DNA of 41,272 nt from a virus (IMGVR_UViG_3300006802_000191:1-41272); one strand, 5' to 3'; positions 34,416 through 40,544 are shown, numbered from the stretch's first letter. Numbers and translations are program-made. The notes: generated by a model from the sequence alone, not told the origin.

Positions 34416-34690
34416 TACTTCATAAATTGGAAAACTGATACTAACGATGCCAAAATTCCAGCTAATGCTCCTATAAGACCAGCCTTTGCCTGTATAGAAA
34501 CAACTTTCTTGTCGATTCTATTTATACAGTCTTGAAGCTGATCCATCTTTGCAGAAAGCTTTTCTTCTGACTCTCTGACTGCTTGATCAAGTCTTTCTAG
34601 ATCGTGCAAAACTAGTTTTCGGTATTCGTTCCAAGAATTTTCGTCAGACATAGGGAGAAAGGTGTCTTTGTTTGTTTTCGGTAATGCCAT
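34415..34690 (-). CDS. Holin-like / XhlA-like coiled-coil membrane protein
   Basis: A 91-residue protein. Residues about 20-65 are a heptad-patterned, charged coiled coil (LERLDQAVRESEEKLSAKMD...), followed by a single hydrophobic segment of about 19 residues, LIGALAGILASLVSVFQF, and a short basic end. This is the layout of XhlA/haemolysin-type and some phage holin or spanin-associated proteins, which insert in the inner membrane with the coiled coil in the cytoplasm. It may act in lysis, but no endolysin of certain function is adjacent, so this remains tentative. It is in the same minus-strand unit as the repeat protein upstream and the basic protein downstream. Confidence 0.55.
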   Translation of the reverse strand: MALPKTNKDTFLPMSDENSWNEYRKLVLHDLERLDQAVRESEEKLSAKMDQLQDCINRIDKKVVSIQAKAGLIGALAGILASLVSVFQFMK

Positions 34691-34720
34691 ACTACGAACT
34701 GTAATATAAGGTTACTTACC

Positions 34721-34984
34721 TCAACCGCGTTTCTTTAATTTGGTTTGGGAAAGTCGCTTAAATCTCTTCTTCATTCCAGCCATGCGGTTTCCTAGAGATT
34801 CTTCAGCCAATTCAGGGTCACCGAAAGCCATGAGCTGTCCTACTTGTTCTGGGGGAACGCCTCTTGCTGCTGCTCGTATTTTAGCCTTCCTTTTTGGGGC
34901 AACGCCTTTTGCTGCTGCTCGTATTTTAGCCTTCCTTTTTGGGGCAACGCCTTTTGCTGTGATTTTGAATTTAACTTTAGGCAT
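34721..34984 (-). CDS. Basic repeat protein (87 aa)
   Basis: An 87-residue protein. The N-terminal half holds 2.3 copies of a 15-residue repeat, KGVAPKRKAKIRAAA, encoded by a 45-base direct DNA repeat at 34856-34959. The C-terminal part (RGVPPEQVGQLMAFGDPEL... and a Lys/Arg cluster) is different. It is extremely basic and lacks Cys, so it likely binds nucleic acid or sits inside the head. No known family is recognised. Its divergent neighbour on the plus strand starts 65 bases away, and a 12-base palindrome lies between them. Confidence 0.6.
   Translation of the reverse strand: MPKVKFKITAKGVAPKRKAKIRAAAKGVAPKRKAKIRAAARGVPPEQVGQLMAFGDPELAEESLGNRMAGMKKRFKRLSQTKLKKRG
34856..34959. repeat. 45-bp tandem direct repeat inside the 87-aa gene
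   Basis: Copies at 34856-34900 and 34901-34945, nearly identical, followed by a partial copy of about 14 bases. Each codes for 15 residues in the minus-strand gene. Confidence 0.95.
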
Positions 34985-34989
34985 ACAAA

Positions 34990-35001
34990 GTATCTAGATA
35001 C
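34990..35001. promoter_or_regulatory. 12-base palindrome in divergent intergenic region
   Basis: GTATCTAGATAC, a perfect palindrome, six bases from the start of the minus-strand 87-aa gene and about 50 from the plus-strand zinc-ribbon gene. It could be an operator. Palindromes this short also arise by chance. Confidence 0.35.
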
Positions 35002-35049
35002 CTCGCCAAAATTAGACCAAGAATCTATTGAGAACGGCTGTTATAATAT

Positions 35050-35238
35050 ATGGATCTTAGAGTAAGTGATGAGGACTTTTTTACCGACGAGGACACCTGT
35101 GATGACCCAAATCACAACCACGCTGAGTGTGACTATCCTTGTCCAACTTGCGGGTATGCTCCTCACATAAGTGTTGAAAGCAAAGAGCGTAACGGTTACG
35201 AATGCGTCTACTGCTCTAAGGATATGAACAATGGATGA
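35050..35238 (+). CDS. Small zinc-ribbon protein (62 aa)
   Basis: A 62-residue acidic protein with a CPTCGYAPH pair and a second pair CVYCSKDM, 20-25 residues apart, the geometry of a zinc ribbon. The N-terminal part is Asp/Glu-rich and also contains an extra Cys and several His. A TATAAT-like element lies two bases before the ATG, which is the tightest promoter-start spacing in this region. It overlaps the next gene by eight bases and thus is likely co-translated with it. Function unknown; small zinc-ribbon proteins in phages often act on transcription or nucleic acids. Confidence 0.65.
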   Translation: MDLRVSDEDFFTDEDTCDDPNHNHAECDYPCPTCGYAPHISVESKERNGYECVYCSKDMNNG

Positions 35239-35533
35239 TGTACCCCCAACTATTGCTGGACCGATCTATTTCCACGGAAAAAGATACGAGACTTATGAGG
35301 AGTACAAAGTAGCCAGAGATAGGCTAAAAAGTAGCGCGGTAGAACACCCATCGCACTACAATGAACATCCGTCTGGAGTTGAGTGCTTGGACATCATTCG
35401 TCACATGAACTTCAACCTAGGAAATGTCATCAAGTATGTCTGGAGAGCAGATCTAAAAGAAGATGCCATCCAAGATCTAGAGAAAGCAGTTTTTTACCTA
35501 CAAGACGAGATAAAAAGACGTAAAAATAAGTAA
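35231..35533 (+). CDS. DUF3310-family small protein
   Basis: A 100-residue protein whose central part, HYNEHPSGVECLDIIRHMNFN followed by LGNVIKYVWRADLK and EDLxKAVFYL-type sequence, matches DUF3310 (phage SaV-like family), a widespread small phage protein of unknown role sometimes found fused to nucleotide kinases. The length is normal for the family. It overlaps the zinc-ribbon gene by eight bases and precedes a DUF5872-like gene by 17 bases that contain a late-promoter-like motif. Confidence 0.85.
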   Translation: MDDVPPTIAGPIYFHGKRYETYEEYKVARDRLKSSAVEHPSHYNEHPSGVECLDIIRHMNFNLGNVIKYVWRADLKEDAIQDLEKAVFYLQDEIKRRKNK

Positions 35534-35538
35534 CAAGC

Positions 35539-35546
35539 CATAAATA
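35539..35546 (+). promoter_or_regulatory. T4-late-promoter-like CATAAATA four bases before an ATG
   Basis: CATAAATA then AGGT and the ATG at 35551. It matches the T4 late core TATAAATA at seven of eight positions. Confidence 0.5.
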
Positions 35547-35550
35547 AGGT

Positions 35551-35838
35551 ATGGCTCGTAATATAATCAAAGTACACCTTTCTGAAGACCTCAGAAAGTG
35601 GGTATCTGAGAAATGGGTTGATATAGGAGCCCCTGATGGAAAAGGGGGCTTCAAGCCATGTGGTAGATCCAAGGGAGAAAAGCGTAAAGGCTATCCCAAG
35701 TGTGTCCCATCGGCAAAGGCTAGATCCATGTCCAAAGGACAAAGAAGATCAGCCGTAAAAAGAAAGAGAGCCGCAGGTAATCCAGGCGGCAAACCTACCA
35801 TGGTAGCCACCTTCTCAAAGAGAGGTAAAAAGAAATGA
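35551..35838 (+). CDS. DUF5872-like basic protein (95 aa)
   Basis: A 95-residue very basic protein. The phrase WVDIGAPDGKGGFKPCGRSK followed by GYPKCVPSAKARSMSKGQR and KRKRAAGNPGGKPTMV is typical of DUF5872, found in many phages and in large viruses of eukaryotes. Two Cys, in PCGR and PKCV, could bind metal. Function is unknown; the composition suggests nucleic-acid contact or packaging in the virion. It overlaps the next gene by four bases (ATGA-type), so both are probably translated together. Confidence 0.8.
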   Translation: MARNIIKVHLSEDLRKWVSEKWVDIGAPDGKGGFKPCGRSKGEKRKGYPKCVPSAKARSMSKGQRRSAVKRKRAAGNPGGKPTMVATFSKRGKKK

Positions 35839-36347
35839 GACTAATCGAAAAGAAACTTTGTCCTAAGGGTAAGGCTGCTGCTAAAAGAAAGTTTTCAGTA
35901 TACCCTTCTGCCTATGCGAATATGTATGCCTCCGCTGTTTGCAGTGGAAAGGTAAAGCCAGGAGGAAAGAAGAAGGAGAAGGTAAACGAAAGCGCAAAAG
36001 AGGATTACAAGAAAGCCGACTCAAACAGAAGAGCACAGGCTACCTTTAATCGGGTTATGCCGAATGAAATGGGAAGCGAACTAGACACAGCAGTCAACAA
36101 GCATAGCTTTGCGAGAGGTTACGGACAGAGTTCCAGGCAACCCAAAAAGGTCAGGGGAGCAAAGAAGAAACCTTCCAATCTTACTAGGGTTCCTCAGAAT
36201 GCTACTCCTGCAAAGAATAGGGCTCAAAAAGAGACTCAAAAAGAGAAAGAGAAAAAGCTTATGAACCTCGCTTTAAACGACGAAGAAAAATACCGTAAGA
36301 GAACTGGTAAACCACAAATGCCAGCAGCCCTCAGAAGGAGAAGATGA
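35835..36347 (+). CDS. Basic protein with CPKGKAAAKRKF...YPSAYAN motif (170 aa)
   Basis: A 170-residue basic protein. The N-terminal domain, CPKGKAAAKRKFSVYPSAYANMY followed by a second Cys in AVCSGK, is a motif seen in many phage proteins of unknown function. The rest is Lys/Arg/Gln/Asn-rich and probably disordered. It overlaps its neighbours on both sides by four bases. The GAGG stretch before the ATG lies in the upstream gene. A virion-internal or DNA-binding function is possible. In the same cluster are three other small basic proteins. Confidence 0.7.
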   Translation: MRLIEKKLCPKGKAAAKRKFSVYPSAYANMYASAVCSGKVKPGGKKKEKVNESAKEDYKKADSNRRAQATFNRVMPNEMGSELDTAVNKHSFARGYGQSSRQPKKVRGAKKKPSNLTRVPQNATPAKNRAQKETQKEKEKKLMNLALNDEEKYRKRTGKPQMPAALRRRR

Positions 36348-36637
36348 GATTTTTATTAATACCCGTATTGCTGCTTGCTTCATGCTCACTGATCCCGTTT
36401 AGTTCTGGAGGAAGTGACGTGGGAAAGCAGGAGACCACCACCACTCAGACGCTAGTAGAAGCTTTGCCGGAAGCGGTGAACGCTCTGTCTGGTCTGGTGG
36501 AGACTCTGATTATTACGGGGATCATAGCCTCTCTGATGTTCAGGTCAGTGAGGATGGCGGTAGCAGCGATGTTGGTAGCGTTCTACAACAGGATCGAGAG
36601 TTGGTTCCGGGGTTCATCGCAGCCTCCTTCCTCCTAA
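36344..36637 (+). CDS. Lipoprotein with one transmembrane segment (possible lysis protein)
   Basis: A 97-residue protein. It starts with a short signal peptide MRFLLIPVLLLASC, whose LLASC forms a lipobox with Cys14, followed by a polar region of about 35 residues and a hydrophobic segment, LVETLIITGIIASLMF, then a second weakly hydrophobic stretch. Outer-membrane spanin subunits are small lipoproteins, but they do not usually have an additional helix, so the function remains open. AAGGAG precedes the ATG. The composition is more GC-rich than the neighbours. An overlapping frame encodes another small hydrophobic peptide (see 36601). Confidence 0.65.
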   Translation: MRFLLIPVLLLASCSLIPFSSGGSDVGKQETTTTQTLVEALPEAVNALSGLVETLIITGIIASLMFRSVRMAVAAMLVAFYNRIESWFRGSSQPPSS

Positions 36638-36690
36638 TCGGCTTACTCATTATTTTATACAACGACAAAAAGAGAAACTTTTATGGATAA
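36601..36690 (+). CDS. Possible 29-aa membrane peptide overlapping the lipoprotein gene
   Basis: In the -1 frame relative to the lipoprotein gene, TTG at 36601 opens a 29-codon frame ending at 36690, encoding a helix FIAASFLLIGLLIILY followed by NDKKRNFYG. AGGA lies seven bases before the TTG. It overlaps the ends of two genes, so it might be a genuine small membrane peptide or be reached by a -1 frameshift that adds a second membrane segment to the lipoprotein. There is no canonical slippery site. Low confidence. Confidence 0.3.
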   Translation: MVPGFIAASFLLIGLLIILYNDKKRNFYG

Positions 36691-36997
36691 TCTCTACACA
36701 CTTATTACCGAACGTAAAGGCGTAATGCCCAAGATGAAAATGGGCGTTCACAAGTCCCGTGAAGGTGGACTTACCAAGAAAGGTGTAGATGCTTATAGAC
36801 GAGCGAACCCTGGCTCCAAGCTCAAGACCGCCGTTACTACAAAGCCTTCCAAGTTGAAGAAAGGTTCAAAGGCAGCTAAAAGAAGAAAGTCCTTCTGCTC
36901 TAGAATGAAGGGTATGAAGAAGAGATTAACTAGCGCGAAAACGGCGCGTGACCCCGATTCAAGGATCAATAAGAGTCTGCGTAAATGGAACTGCTAG
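36683..36997 (+). CDS. DUF6321-like basic protein with capsid-targeting-like N-terminus
   Basis: A 104-residue very basic protein. Residues 1-10, MDNLYTLITE, resemble the ten-residue capsid-targeting sequence of T4 internal proteins (MKTYQEFIAE), ending in I-T-E, a consensus prohead-protease site. From about residue 20 it shows MGVHKSREGGLTKKGVDAYRRAN, AAKRRKSFCSRMKGMKKRLTSAKTA and ends RINKSLRKWNC, typical of DUF6321 proteins known from phages and bacteria. Removal of the first ten residues would leave a small basic protein suited to packaging with DNA. The same leader occurs in the unrelated gene at 38731-38994. A role as internal head protein is inferred. Confidence 0.75.
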   Translation: MDNLYTLITERKGVMPKMKMGVHKSREGGLTKKGVDAYRRANPGSKLKTAVTTKPSKLKKGSKAAKRRKSFCSRMKGMKKRLTSAKTARDPDSRINKSLRKWNC

Positions 36998-37005
36998 TCT
37001 AAATA
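36998..37005 (+). promoter_or_regulatory. T4-late-promoter-like element before the xylanase gene
   Basis: TCTAAATA, then AAGT, then the ATG at 37010. It shares AAATAAAGTATG with the signal at 24978. Confidence 0.5.
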
Positions 37006-37009
37006 AAGT

Positions 37010-38083
37010 ATGTCACTTATCAGAGCGTTAAACCCTCTTACATACTTTGATCTTCTAATGCGCTTATGGAAAAAGCGTGAGTCCACTCCAAAGAAAGAGA
37101 AACAGGTTTTTCTTGGGGCAATGCTCCATGTAGAATCCCTTCAGAATAGTGAAGCTCGTAGGTCACTACTGAAGACTAAGTTCGACGGTTACCTAGACGG
37201 TAACGCAATGAAGTGGATGAACCTTTTGGATAAAACCAAAAGTGGCTACGAAGACTACGACTTTTCCAAAGCAGAGCAAATGCTGAAGTTTGCTGAGGCC
37301 AATGGAAAACGGACTATGCTTCACACGCTGTTGTGGGCTAAACCGTCATTCTTCCCTGTCAAACGTGGCTATCCGATTACTGATCGGACTGCTCGTATCA
37401 AAGCAAACACAAAGCACATCTCTAAAGTAGTCGGTCACTTCCGTGGTAGGTTTGACTACATTCAAGTCTGGAATGAGCCTCTAGAACCCAAAGGCAAGGC
37501 TCTAAAGACTTTCCCAGGTGTTGAAGACATCACTTGGGAAGAGATCGGAATCAACCTTCGTCAAGCAAAGACGATGGACCCACAAGCTAAGGTTGGTATC
37601 AACGACTACAACATCGAGGATTACCAACGCTACCAAGTAAAAGTTAATAACTACGTAGAAGCTATCAAGTGGCTTAAAGAAAACGGCTATCCGATTGATT
37701 TTATTGGATGCCAAGCTCACATCCGTGCTGAAGAAGACGTAAAAGAAAGCGCGCTCCGCGATGCATTTAAAGCTCTGAAAAGTACAGGAGTAGAAGTTCT
37801 AATTACAGAACTAGATATTTCCATTGCAGGTTTGACAGGTATGACTCAGGCAGAAAAACTCCAAAAACAAGCAGAACTAGCTGGGAGAATTTACCGAGCA
37901 GCAAAAGCAGAAGGAGTTAAAGAAATCTGGACCTGGGGTTTGGATGACGCTGAATCCTGGCTTTACGCTAAGAATGAAACGGAATTTCCAGAAGAAGCAC
38001 CGCTAATGTTCGGACCTAACCAAGAACGCAAGCCTTGGTGTAAAAAGGTCAAAGAACTTGGACACGGCTACGAAGCTTGGTAA
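37010..38083 (+). CDS. Glycoside hydrolase family 10 (endo-beta-1,4-xylanase-like)
   Basis: A 357-residue enzyme with the full set of GH10 motifs: LHTLLWAKPSF near residue 105, IQVWNEP with the acid/base Glu156, VGINDYNIED, FIGCQAHI, then VLITELDIS with the nucleophile Glu267, and IWTWGLDDAESW. GH10 enzymes cut internal beta-1,4 bonds in xylan or related glycans. The N-terminal ~30 residues (MSLIRALNPLTYFDLLMRLW...) are hydrophobic and basic but do not form a clear signal peptide. It sits in a cluster of small phage genes, with a late-promoter-like motif before it. Codon use seems similar to the neighbours, so if it was acquired this is not recent. It might be virion-bound or act after lysis. 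Confidence 0.9.
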   Translation: MSLIRALNPLTYFDLLMRLWKKRESTPKKEKQVFLGAMLHVESLQNSEARRSLLKTKFDGYLDGNAMKWMNLLDKTKSGYEDYDFSKAEQMLKFAEANGKRTMLHTLLWAKPSFFPVKRGYPITDRTARIKANTKHISKVVGHFRGRFDYIQVWNEPLEPKGKALKTFPGVEDITWEEIGINLRQAKTMDPQAKVGINDYNIEDYQRYQVKVNNYVEAIKWLKENGYPIDFIGCQAHIRAEEDVKESALRDAFKALKSTGVEVLITELDISIAGLTGMTQAEKLQKQAELAGRIYRAAKAEGVKEIWTWGLDDAESWLYAKNETEFPEEAPLMFGPNQERKPWCKKVKELGHGYEAW

Positions 38084-38084
38084 C

Positions 38085-38092
38085 CTATATAA
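38085..38092 (+). promoter_or_regulatory. Promoter-like CTATATAA three bases before an ATG
   Basis: CTATATAA followed by GAT and the ATG at 38096. A weaker member of the late-promoter-like series. Confidence 0.35.
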
Positions 38093-38095
38093 GAT

Positions 38096-38713
<618 letters not shown>

Positions 38714-38730
38714 CTGTTTAGGTATCTCAT

Positions 38731-38994
38731 TTATGTTCTGCTTGAAACTTTACTTAAACTAGCTTTGATTGCGCTTTTTACTCCTTTTTTGCCTTTATGC
38801 CTTCTCACACTTTTTAGAAAATCTACATCGTTTTTTCTTCCAATCATACGCATTTCTTCAGCACCCCGTATTCTCTTTGCCCTCTGTTCTGGGCTAACAC
38901 TTGGGTGATGTAGTCCTTCGGGCTTTGTAGAACTTTTACGTTCTTCGTCGTATTTGTTCATCTTCTCCGTAAGCAGTGTGTATAAGTTTTTCAT
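38731..38994 (-). CDS. Small basic protein with capsid-targeting-like N-terminus (87 aa)
   Basis: An 87-residue basic protein whose first ten residues, MKNLYTLLTE, are nearly identical to those of the DUF6321-like protein (MDNLYTLITE) although the rest is unrelated. They match the length and pattern of the T4 capsid-targeting sequence MKTYQEFIAE, and LTE is a consensus prohead-protease site. The remaining part is rich in Lys, Arg, Ser and His with a final KKGVKSAIKASLSKVSSRT. I recognise no family for it. It is a single gene on the minus strand and its ATG follows TATAAATT with three bases between. Packaging in the head and injection with DNA is the proposed role. Confidence 0.75.
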   Translation of the reverse strand: MKNLYTLLTEKMNKYDEERKSSTKPEGLHHPSVSPEQRAKRIRGAEEMRMIGRKNDVDFLKSVRRHKGKKGVKSAIKASLSKVSSRT

Positions 38995-38997
38995 GCT

Positions 38998-39005
38998 AAT
39001 TTATA
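38998..39005 (-). promoter_or_regulatory. T4-late-promoter-like element of the minus-strand basic protein
   Basis: Minus strand TATAAATT then AGC and ATG (38994). Seven of eight positions match the T4 late core. Confidence 0.5.
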
Positions 39006-39151
39006 TACCGGAAGAGTAAAAATTTTTTGGAATTTTTTTTGAAAACGGGGGTTGGAGCCGGGTTTGAACTTGAGTGGAAATTTGGTTTGAAATTTTTTTT
39101 GAATTTAGTTTAGGCTGATTTTAAGATAGGAGTGTAAGTTGCGCCCCTTAC

Positions 39152-39197
39152 AAGCCCCCCATGTTGTTCTTTTCGCGATATTTTCCGGGGGCTTTTT
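39152..39197 (+). terminator. Possible terminator with no clear upstream gene
   Basis: AAGCCCCC (39152-39159) and GGGGGCTT (39187-39194) can pair across a 27-base loop, followed by TTT. No plus-strand gene lies just upstream, so it may end an unrecognised small RNA or read-through from the bidirectional terminator. Confidence 0.45.
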
Positions 39198-39233
39198 AGT
39201 TCAGCCCGAAACACTCCCTGCCGATATAGTAGT

Positions 39234-39671
39234 ATGCTGACCATCGCTCAGATCCTCACCCTCTGCCTCCTGCAAGTGCCGGGACAGAATGCCATTCTCA
39301 AGAAGGACGGACAGGCTGCTGCTGCTGATTTCAGGGATGCCGTAGAGGTAAACATTCGCCCAGGATGCCGTCCCTTGCTGGCTCCTATCGTGGCTGCTAT
39401 TCGATACGCCGAGAACGGTAGAAAGGGGCGGGAGTTCGGGGTGCTGCATCCTCGCTGCCCGGACACTTATAGAGGTCAGGCGGGTTGGTGTGCCGCAACT
39501 GTTCAGAAGAACTATGACCGCTGGGTTGCAGCGGGTAAGAAGGGGGATTTCCTTTCCTTCCTCGCCTCCAAATATGCTCCCGTGGGTGTGGACAATGACC
39601 CCAATAACCTGAATGTTCATTGGTATAAAAATGTCCGCTTTTATGTTGGCAAGTTCGGTGGTAAGCTGTAG
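39234..39671 (+). CDS. Possible lysozyme-like/endolysin-related protein (145 aa)
   Basis: A 145-residue protein. It begins with a short hydrophobic segment, MLTIAQILTLCLLQVPG, that could be a signal peptide or anchor. The main part includes IVAAIRYAENGRKGREFGVLHP with a central Glu, then AATVQKNYDRW and DFLSFLASKYAPVGVDNDPNNLNVHWYKNV. This phrase series recurs in small phage and bacterial proteins that I believe have a lysozyme-like fold, with the Glu of AENG as possible catalytic residue. The evidence is only pattern-based. Codon use is GC-richer than in the late genes. The promoter of this gene is less clear than for the following genes. Confidence 0.5.
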   Translation: MLTIAQILTLCLLQVPGQNAILKKDGQAAAADFRDAVEVNIRPGCRPLLAPIVAAIRYAENGRKGREFGVLHPRCPDTYRGQAGWCAATVQKNYDRWVAAGKKGDFLSFLASKYAPVGVDNDPNNLNVHWYKNVRFYVGKFGGKL

Positions 39672-39674
39672 AAT
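39646..39674 (+). promoter_or_regulatory. Sigma70-like promoter directly before a start codon
   Basis: TTGGCA (39646-39651), 17-base spacer, TAGAAT (39669-39674), then six bases AGAAGC and the ATG at 39681. The first three bases of the -10 are the stop codon of the upstream gene. Confidence 0.6.
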
Positions 39675-39680
39675 AGAAGC

Positions 39681-39932
39681 ATGGAAAAAACAACCTGGAA
39701 AGACCTCATCGAATCCGCCGCTCAGGGCGAGCCTGTGGTCGCTTGCACTTTGTCGGAGGAGGAAATGAATAGGGAGTTTGACAGGGGTTACGGGCTCCCG
39801 CAAGGGACGCCATTTACGGCTTGGACCAAGACTAGGGTTCTCTTCCCTGTTTGCTACGACGGTGCAGAGTGGGTAGGTTCAGCCCCCAGAAATCCTAGCG
39901 ACGAAGTCACCGAGCATCAAGGTTCCTGGTAA
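39681..39932 (+). CDS. Small protein of unknown function (83 aa)
   Basis: An 83-residue acidic, soluble protein with FDRGYGLPQGTPFTAWTKTRV and a Gly/Trp-containing C-terminus. I recognise no family and see no membrane segment, repeat or catalytic motif. It has its own sigma70-like promoter with six bases between -10 box and ATG, so its mRNA would start at or near the ATG. No Shine-Dalgarno is visible. Likely an early-expressed accessory protein, as the promoter type differs from the late-type elements in the structural region. Confidence 0.6.
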   Translation: MEKTTWKDLIESAAQGEPVVACTLSEEEMNREFDRGYGLPQGTPFTAWTKTRVLFPVCYDGAEWVGSAPRNPSDEVTEHQGSW

Positions 39933-40053
39933 CTCCTAAGTCCTTTCCCCTTACGGGGTTAGGGCTAGGGAGCCCCCGCCCCTCGGCTGCCATTTTGGCA
40001 GGGTATAGGGGAAAAAGAACTTACGACTATTTGAAATATTCCCTAGAAAAGAC
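39933..40053. other. Structured G/C-rich intergenic region
   Basis: Contains several possible hairpins: CCCC-TTAC-GGGG, GGGCT-AGGG-AGCCC, and CTGCC-ATTTT-GGCAG (39987-40001). None has a T-run after it, so they are not classic terminators. No gene is seen. The third hairpin is repeated in inverted form at 41142-41165. Confidence 0.5.
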
Positions 40054-40081
40054 TTGCATTCTACGGAAAGTATGGTATAAT
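40054..40081 (+). promoter_or_regulatory. Sigma70-like promoter of the 71-aa gene
   Basis: TTGCAT (40054-40059), 16-base spacer, TATAAT (40076-40081), then GTTAGC and the ATG at 40088. Confidence 0.8.
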
Positions 40082-40087
40082 GTTAGC

Positions 40088-40303
40088 ATGAAAGAAAAGA
40101 AAGAAACGAAGACCATGACCGATAAGCATGGCGTCACTTGGACTATCGAACACAACCCTACCAAGTTCTTCGAAGATAGCCATATCGGCTACTCCGATAC
40201 CCCTAACGCTGGTGTGTCCATGCCGCACTATACCGTGCTTTTCACTCGCTCAGGTGCTTTGCGTTGGCAAAAGCGTATGGTGAAAGAAGCAAATAATCGC
40301 TAG
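40088..40303 (+). CDS. Small protein of unknown function (71 aa)
   Basis: A 71-residue protein starting MKEKKETKTMTDKHGVTW and ending LRWQKRMVKEANNR. The start at 40088 is chosen because the promoter -10 box ends six bases before it; the longer frame upstream would start before this promoter and cross the hairpin region. It is basic, soluble and has no recognised domain. It belongs to a set of short genes, each with its own promoter, that look like early host-takeover genes, though this is inferred from size and promoter type only. Confidence 0.65.
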   Translation: MKEKKETKTMTDKHGVTWTIEHNPTKFFEDSHIGYSDTPNAGVSMPHYTVLFTRSGALRWQKRMVKEANNR

Positions 40304-40310
40304 AAAGTAC

Positions 40311-40338
40311 TTGCAATATGCCGAGAAGAGTGTATAAT
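40311..40338 (+). promoter_or_regulatory. Sigma70-like promoter of the 52-aa gene
   Basis: TTGCAA (40311-40316), 16-base spacer, TATAAT (40333-40338), AGAAGC, ATG at 40345. The -35 begins eight bases after the previous stop codon. Confidence 0.85.
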
Positions 40339-40344
40339 AGAAGC

Positions 40345-40503
40345 ATGAAAGAAAACAAAGCATTCACCGTCTACTGCATGATCGATATCGATGCTCCCGA
40401 AGCACTGTTTACTGGCACTTGGGATGAATGCGAAGCCTTTATCGAAAAGGACCGTACTTCCTTCGGTCGTAACATCCTGCGAAAGTTCTACGCTATTCGC
40501 TAA
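40345..40503 (+). CDS. Small acidic protein (52 aa)
   Basis: A 52-residue protein beginning MKENKAFTVYCMIDIDAPEALF and ending FGRNILRKFYAIR. It has one Cys in VYCMID and another in WDECEAF. No family is recognised. Start and frame are fixed by the promoter directly upstream, whose -10 box ends six bases before the ATG. The stop is followed after seven bases by the next promoter's -35. Too short to infer function; coding is likely because it fills the whole interval between two promoters. Confidence 0.6.
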   Translation: MKENKAFTVYCMIDIDAPEALFTGTWDECEAFIEKDRTSFGRNILRKFYAIR

Positions 40504-40510
40504 AAAAGAC

Positions 40511-40538
40511 TTGCAATCCCTCAAAGATACGGTACAAT
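40511..40538 (+). promoter_or_regulatory. Sigma70-like promoter of the small membrane protein gene
   Basis: TTGCAA (40511-40516), 16-base spacer, TACAAT (40533-40538), AGTAGC, ATG at 40545. Confidence 0.8.
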
Positions 40539-40544
40539 AGTAGC

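Larger units (their letters stand above)
38995..39233. other. Gene-poor gap with late-promoter-like element, T-tracts and a possible terminator
   Basis: About 240 bases without a convincing gene. At its left end is the minus-strand TATAAATT (38998-39005) before the gene at 38994. The middle has two similar T-runs of eight (GAATTTTTTTTGAA and AAATTTTTTTTGAA). Next comes a G/C-rich hairpin with a T-run (39152-39197). The base composition and codon use of the genes change across this gap. Confidence 0.6.

Noticed and set aside
33943-34425. Plus-strand frame of 160 codons opposite the basic protein
   Set aside because: A shadow of the Lys/Arg/Gly-rich minus-strand gene; its Ser/Leu/Pro-rich product reflects reverse-complement codons.
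36580-36640. Programmed -1 frameshift site in the lipoprotein gene
   Set aside because: No X-XXY-YYZ slippery heptamer and no downstream pseudoknot is apparent; kept only as an alternative explanation for the overlapping frame.
39050-39090. tRNA-like GGGTTTGAAC segment
   Set aside because: No matching acceptor stem, anticodon arm or D-loop can be built around it.
39201-39803. Long minus-strand frame of 200 codons opposite the possible lysozyme-like gene
   Set aside because: It runs antisense to two plus-strand genes with better starts, lacks a promoter or ribosome-binding site and shows no family-like sequence.
39995-40087. N-terminal extension of the 71-aa gene
   Set aside because: It includes a hairpin and the promoter whose -10 box lies six bases before the ATG at 40088; the sequence of the extension is not protein-like.
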